From Lewinellaceae bacterium SD302 (GTDB taxonomy: Bacteria > Bacteroidota > Bacteroidia > Chitinophagales > Saprospiraceae), in NCBI GenBank assembly GCA_002591745.1, contig PDLQ01000041.1:1-41792 (forward strand): a DNA stretch of 41,792 nucleotides. Reading direction: 5' to 3'. The position numbers were made by a program, and so were the translations under genes. The notes below the pieces were generated by a model that was not told the origin of the DNA, made no database searches, and saw only the letters and a program-made list of their open reading frames with translations. Positions 40,430 to 41,792 of the stretch are shown here, one piece after another (the stretch's first letter is position 1; the number at the start of each line of letters is the position of its first letter).

Positions 40430-41482
40430 TTACGTTTTTGATGTATCGAGAAAGGTAGCGAGAATTTTTTCGCTCAGGGCATTAATATCCGTTTCTCCTT
40501 TCTCAATGGCCGCCAGGCAGTTTTGCCAGACAGCTTTCACTTCTTCCGAACGATTCAAGCGGCGTAGCAGTTCGCTGTGGATGCTATCCTTCAGCCAACC
40601 AGCCCGTTGTTTTCTTCGTAGAACGGCCAGTTGTCCGTCGCGGTTGAGCATTTCCCGGTAGTGATCGACGGAATCAGCCACGGCATCGACGGATGTACCC
40701 GTCAGTGCGGCGGCGGTCAGCACCGGCGGCGACCAGCCGTTGTCGCGCGGTGGGGCCAGGTGAAGACTGCGGCGTAATTCGGCGGCCGTACGCTTGGCTT
40801 CGTTGGGTAGCAGATCAGCTTTGTTGACGACCAGCAGATCGGCCATTTCCAGGATTCCACGCTTGATGCCCTGTAATTCATCGCCGGCACCGGGCTGGGC
40901 CAGGAGTAGAAAAGCGTCCGTCATTCCGTGGACAGCAATCTCTGACTGTCCTACTCCGACGGTTTCGACCAGGATGTAGTCGAATTTGGCGGACTCACAA
41001 AGTAGCAATGTTTCCCGGGTAACCCGAGTGATCCCTCCCAGGAAGCCACCACTCGGACTGGGGCGAATGAAGGCAGCGGGATGGTGACTGAGTTGCTCCA
41101 TCCGGGTCTTATCGCCCAGGATGCTCCCCCCACTGATGCTGCTACTGGGGTCTACGGCCAGGATAGCGATCCGGTGCCCTCGTCTGATCAGTTCCAGGCC
41201 GAAAGCTTCGATGAAGGTAGACTTACCCACTCCGGGCGTACCACTGATGCCAAGGCGAAAAGTAGACTGCTCCGGTAGTGCCGGTAGTGATTTGAGTAGA
41301 TCGGCAGACCACGCGCGGTGAGCATCCGTTTGGCTCTCCAATAGCGTGATGGCCCTACTGAGCGCCGCTACTTCTCCTTTTCGGATCTTCTCCACCACCT
41401 CCTTCACCGACGGCAAAGCCCGGGGCTGGAATTTGAGCCGGGGGTTGAGGTGATTTGGTGAGGAAGATCGGGGTGCAGACAT
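40430..41482 (-). CDS. meaB: Methylmalonyl-CoA mutase-associated GTPase MeaB (ArgK-type G3E GTPase)
   Basis: 350 aa. P-loop GTPGVGKST (81-89), DPSSSISGGSILGDKTRM (switch region), ETVGVGQSE and VVNKAD (guanine specificity) identify MeaB. It guards adenosylcobalamin-dependent methylmalonyl-CoA mutase against inactivation by gating cofactor exchange. The mutase genes are not in the window. A copy of the dispersed 10-mer (40998-41007) is translated as LLLCES. It leads a four-gene minus-strand run with lemA and two TPM genes. Confidence 0.94.
   Translation of the reverse strand: MSAPRSSSPNHLNPRLKFQPRALPSVKEVVEKIRKGEVAALSRAITLLESQTDAHRAWSADLLKSLPALPEQSTFRLGISGTPGVGKSTFIEAFGLELIRRGHRIAILAVDPSSSISGGSILGDKTRMEQLSHHPAAFIRPSPSGGFLGGITRVTRETLLLCESAKFDYILVETVGVGQSEIAVHGMTDAFLLLAQPGAGDELQGIKRGILEMADLLVVNKADLLPNEAKRTAAELRRSLHLAPPRDNGWSPPVLTAAALTGTSVDAVADSVDHYREMLNRDGQLAVLRRKQRAGWLKDSIHSELLRRLNRSEEVKAVWQNCLAAIEKGETDINALSEKILATFLDTSKT
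40998..41007. repeat. Dispersed motif, single copy inside meaB
   Basis: CAAAGTAGCA followed by ATG, as in the extended consensus; no partner within 700 bp to the right edge, so a mate may lie beyond the window. Confidence 0.7.
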
Positions 41483-41486
41483 GCCG

Positions 41487-41494
41487 TAAAGTTA
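41487..41494 (-). promoter_or_regulatory. Possible -7 box next to the meaB start
   Basis: Read on the minus strand TAACTTTA, one mismatch to TAnnTTTG, 4 bp upstream of the ATG; if used, the mRNA would be nearly leaderless. Confidence 0.3.
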
Positions 41495-41525
41495 ATGAAC
41501 GGATATCCAATATGTCCCCTGCTGC

Positions 41526-41705
41526 TTATACCTCCGGTAAATCTTCTTTGATGAGTTCCATATTGATCATTGCCCCCGCAATATTCCCAGCCGCCATGGC
41601 TAACGGTACCGACCGAAAAGGGGTCGTAGCGTCACCAGCGCAGAAAACACCGGAAATATTGGTTTTCTGAAACATATAGTGCGTCAACCAAGGATTTGTG
41701 ATTTT
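41526..41705 (-). pseudogene. C-terminal remnant of a thioredoxin-reductase-like FAD oxidoreductase
   Basis: On the minus strand the frame ending TAA (41526-41528) reads MFQKTNISGVFCAGDATT then PFRSVPLAMAAGNIAGAMINMELI, the second FAD/NAD-binding end of pyridine-nucleotide disulfide oxidoreductases of the TrxR type. Upstream of MFQKT (41675), where the family needs another ~250 residues, the frame quickly meets a TGA (complement of 41706-41708). So the gene is truncated, probably by an insertion or rearrangement near 41676-41705. Window edge prevents seeing the rest. Confidence 0.7.
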
Positions 41706-41792
41706 TCATAGGTCTGAAATTTCATAGTTAGCAGCGTAATGAATTTTTGTTGGTGAATCGCATCATCTGTAGATTCCAAAATGTGGATTACG
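41684..41792 (-). CDS. Possible C-terminus of an unknown protein (runs off the right edge)
   Basis: A second minus-strand frame is open from the right edge to TGA (complement of 41684-41686), about 35 codons (ending TYEKSQILG). AT-rich compared with the rest. It might be the end of the gene or element that cut off the oxidoreductase. Too short to identify; may be chance. Confidence 0.25.
   Translation of the reverse strand, partial: VIHILESTDDAIHQQKFITLLTMKFQTYEKSQILG

Noticed and set aside
1..41792. CRISPR arrays, complete prophage, complete insertion sequence, rRNA
   Set aside because: No regularly spaced direct repeats, no integrase or complete transposase gene and no rRNA sequence were seen.

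Overview
The window reads as a chromosomal segment of a free-living member of the Bacteroidota, most likely the Saprospiria / Lewinella group. The grounds are exported proteins with type IX secretion (T9SS) C-terminal sorting domains, -7 promoter boxes of the TAnnTTTG type, little sign of Shine-Dalgarno sequences, frequent GTG/TTG starts, and families typical of the phylum (GH3/beta-lactamase fusion, ORF6N protein, DUF5362, LemA-TPM cluster). The genus is inference.

Layout. 1-1901 (-): N-terminal part of a large secreted adhesin-like protein. 2596-3525 (+): msrB, then msrA in the same frame behind one TGA. 3914-7408: a lytic transglycosylase, an M48 lipoprotein protease and an MtfA-like membrane protein whose metal motif is lost. 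7688-17547 (+): tRNA-Phe(GAA), then a complete histidine biosynthesis cluster hisG-hisD-(VOC)-hisC-(DUF1801)-hisB-hisH-hisA-hisF-(antisense DUF5362)-hisIE. It is headed by a previously unannotated 24-codon leader peptide with five consecutive His codons and an intrinsic terminator, a classical-looking attenuator. 17929-28116: a GH3/serine-hydrolase fusion (-), two tandem paralogous Cys-rich lipoproteins (+), a TMTC-like glycosyltransferase with TPRs (-) and a tricorn-type protease (-). 28287-35116: T9SS cargo proteins (a beta-propeller-like protein, an M14 carboxypeptidase, a serine hydrolase) and one unrecognised protein. 35476-38449 (+): a membrane-anchored winged-helix regulator, an ORF6N-domain protein and a serine hydrolase. 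38464-41482 (-): a meaB-lemA-TPM-TPM run. 41526-41705: the C-terminal remnant of a FAD oxidoreductase cut off near the right edge.

Together the his genes cover all steps from PRPP/ATP to histidine: HisG, HisIE, HisA, HisHF, two-domain HisB, HisC and HisD. Much of the rest is envelope and exported hydrolase biology, that is cell-wall turnover, protein quality control and peptide degradation.

The most unusual signal is a dispersed 10-mer, TGCTACTTTG (reverse complement CAAAGTAGCA). It occurs 13 times where about 0.1 would be expected by chance, and its extended consensus is close to GGCTAGCAAAGTAGCARTG. It lies both between genes and inside genes, and 12 of the 13 copies fall into six inverted pairs 150-1260 bp apart. 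Its function is unknown; a DNA-uptake-type signal or a protein-binding/chromosome-organising site are the main ideas. Other noteworthy signals are nested palindromic elements, perfect palindromes inside the ORF6N gene, and the msrB/msrA junction.
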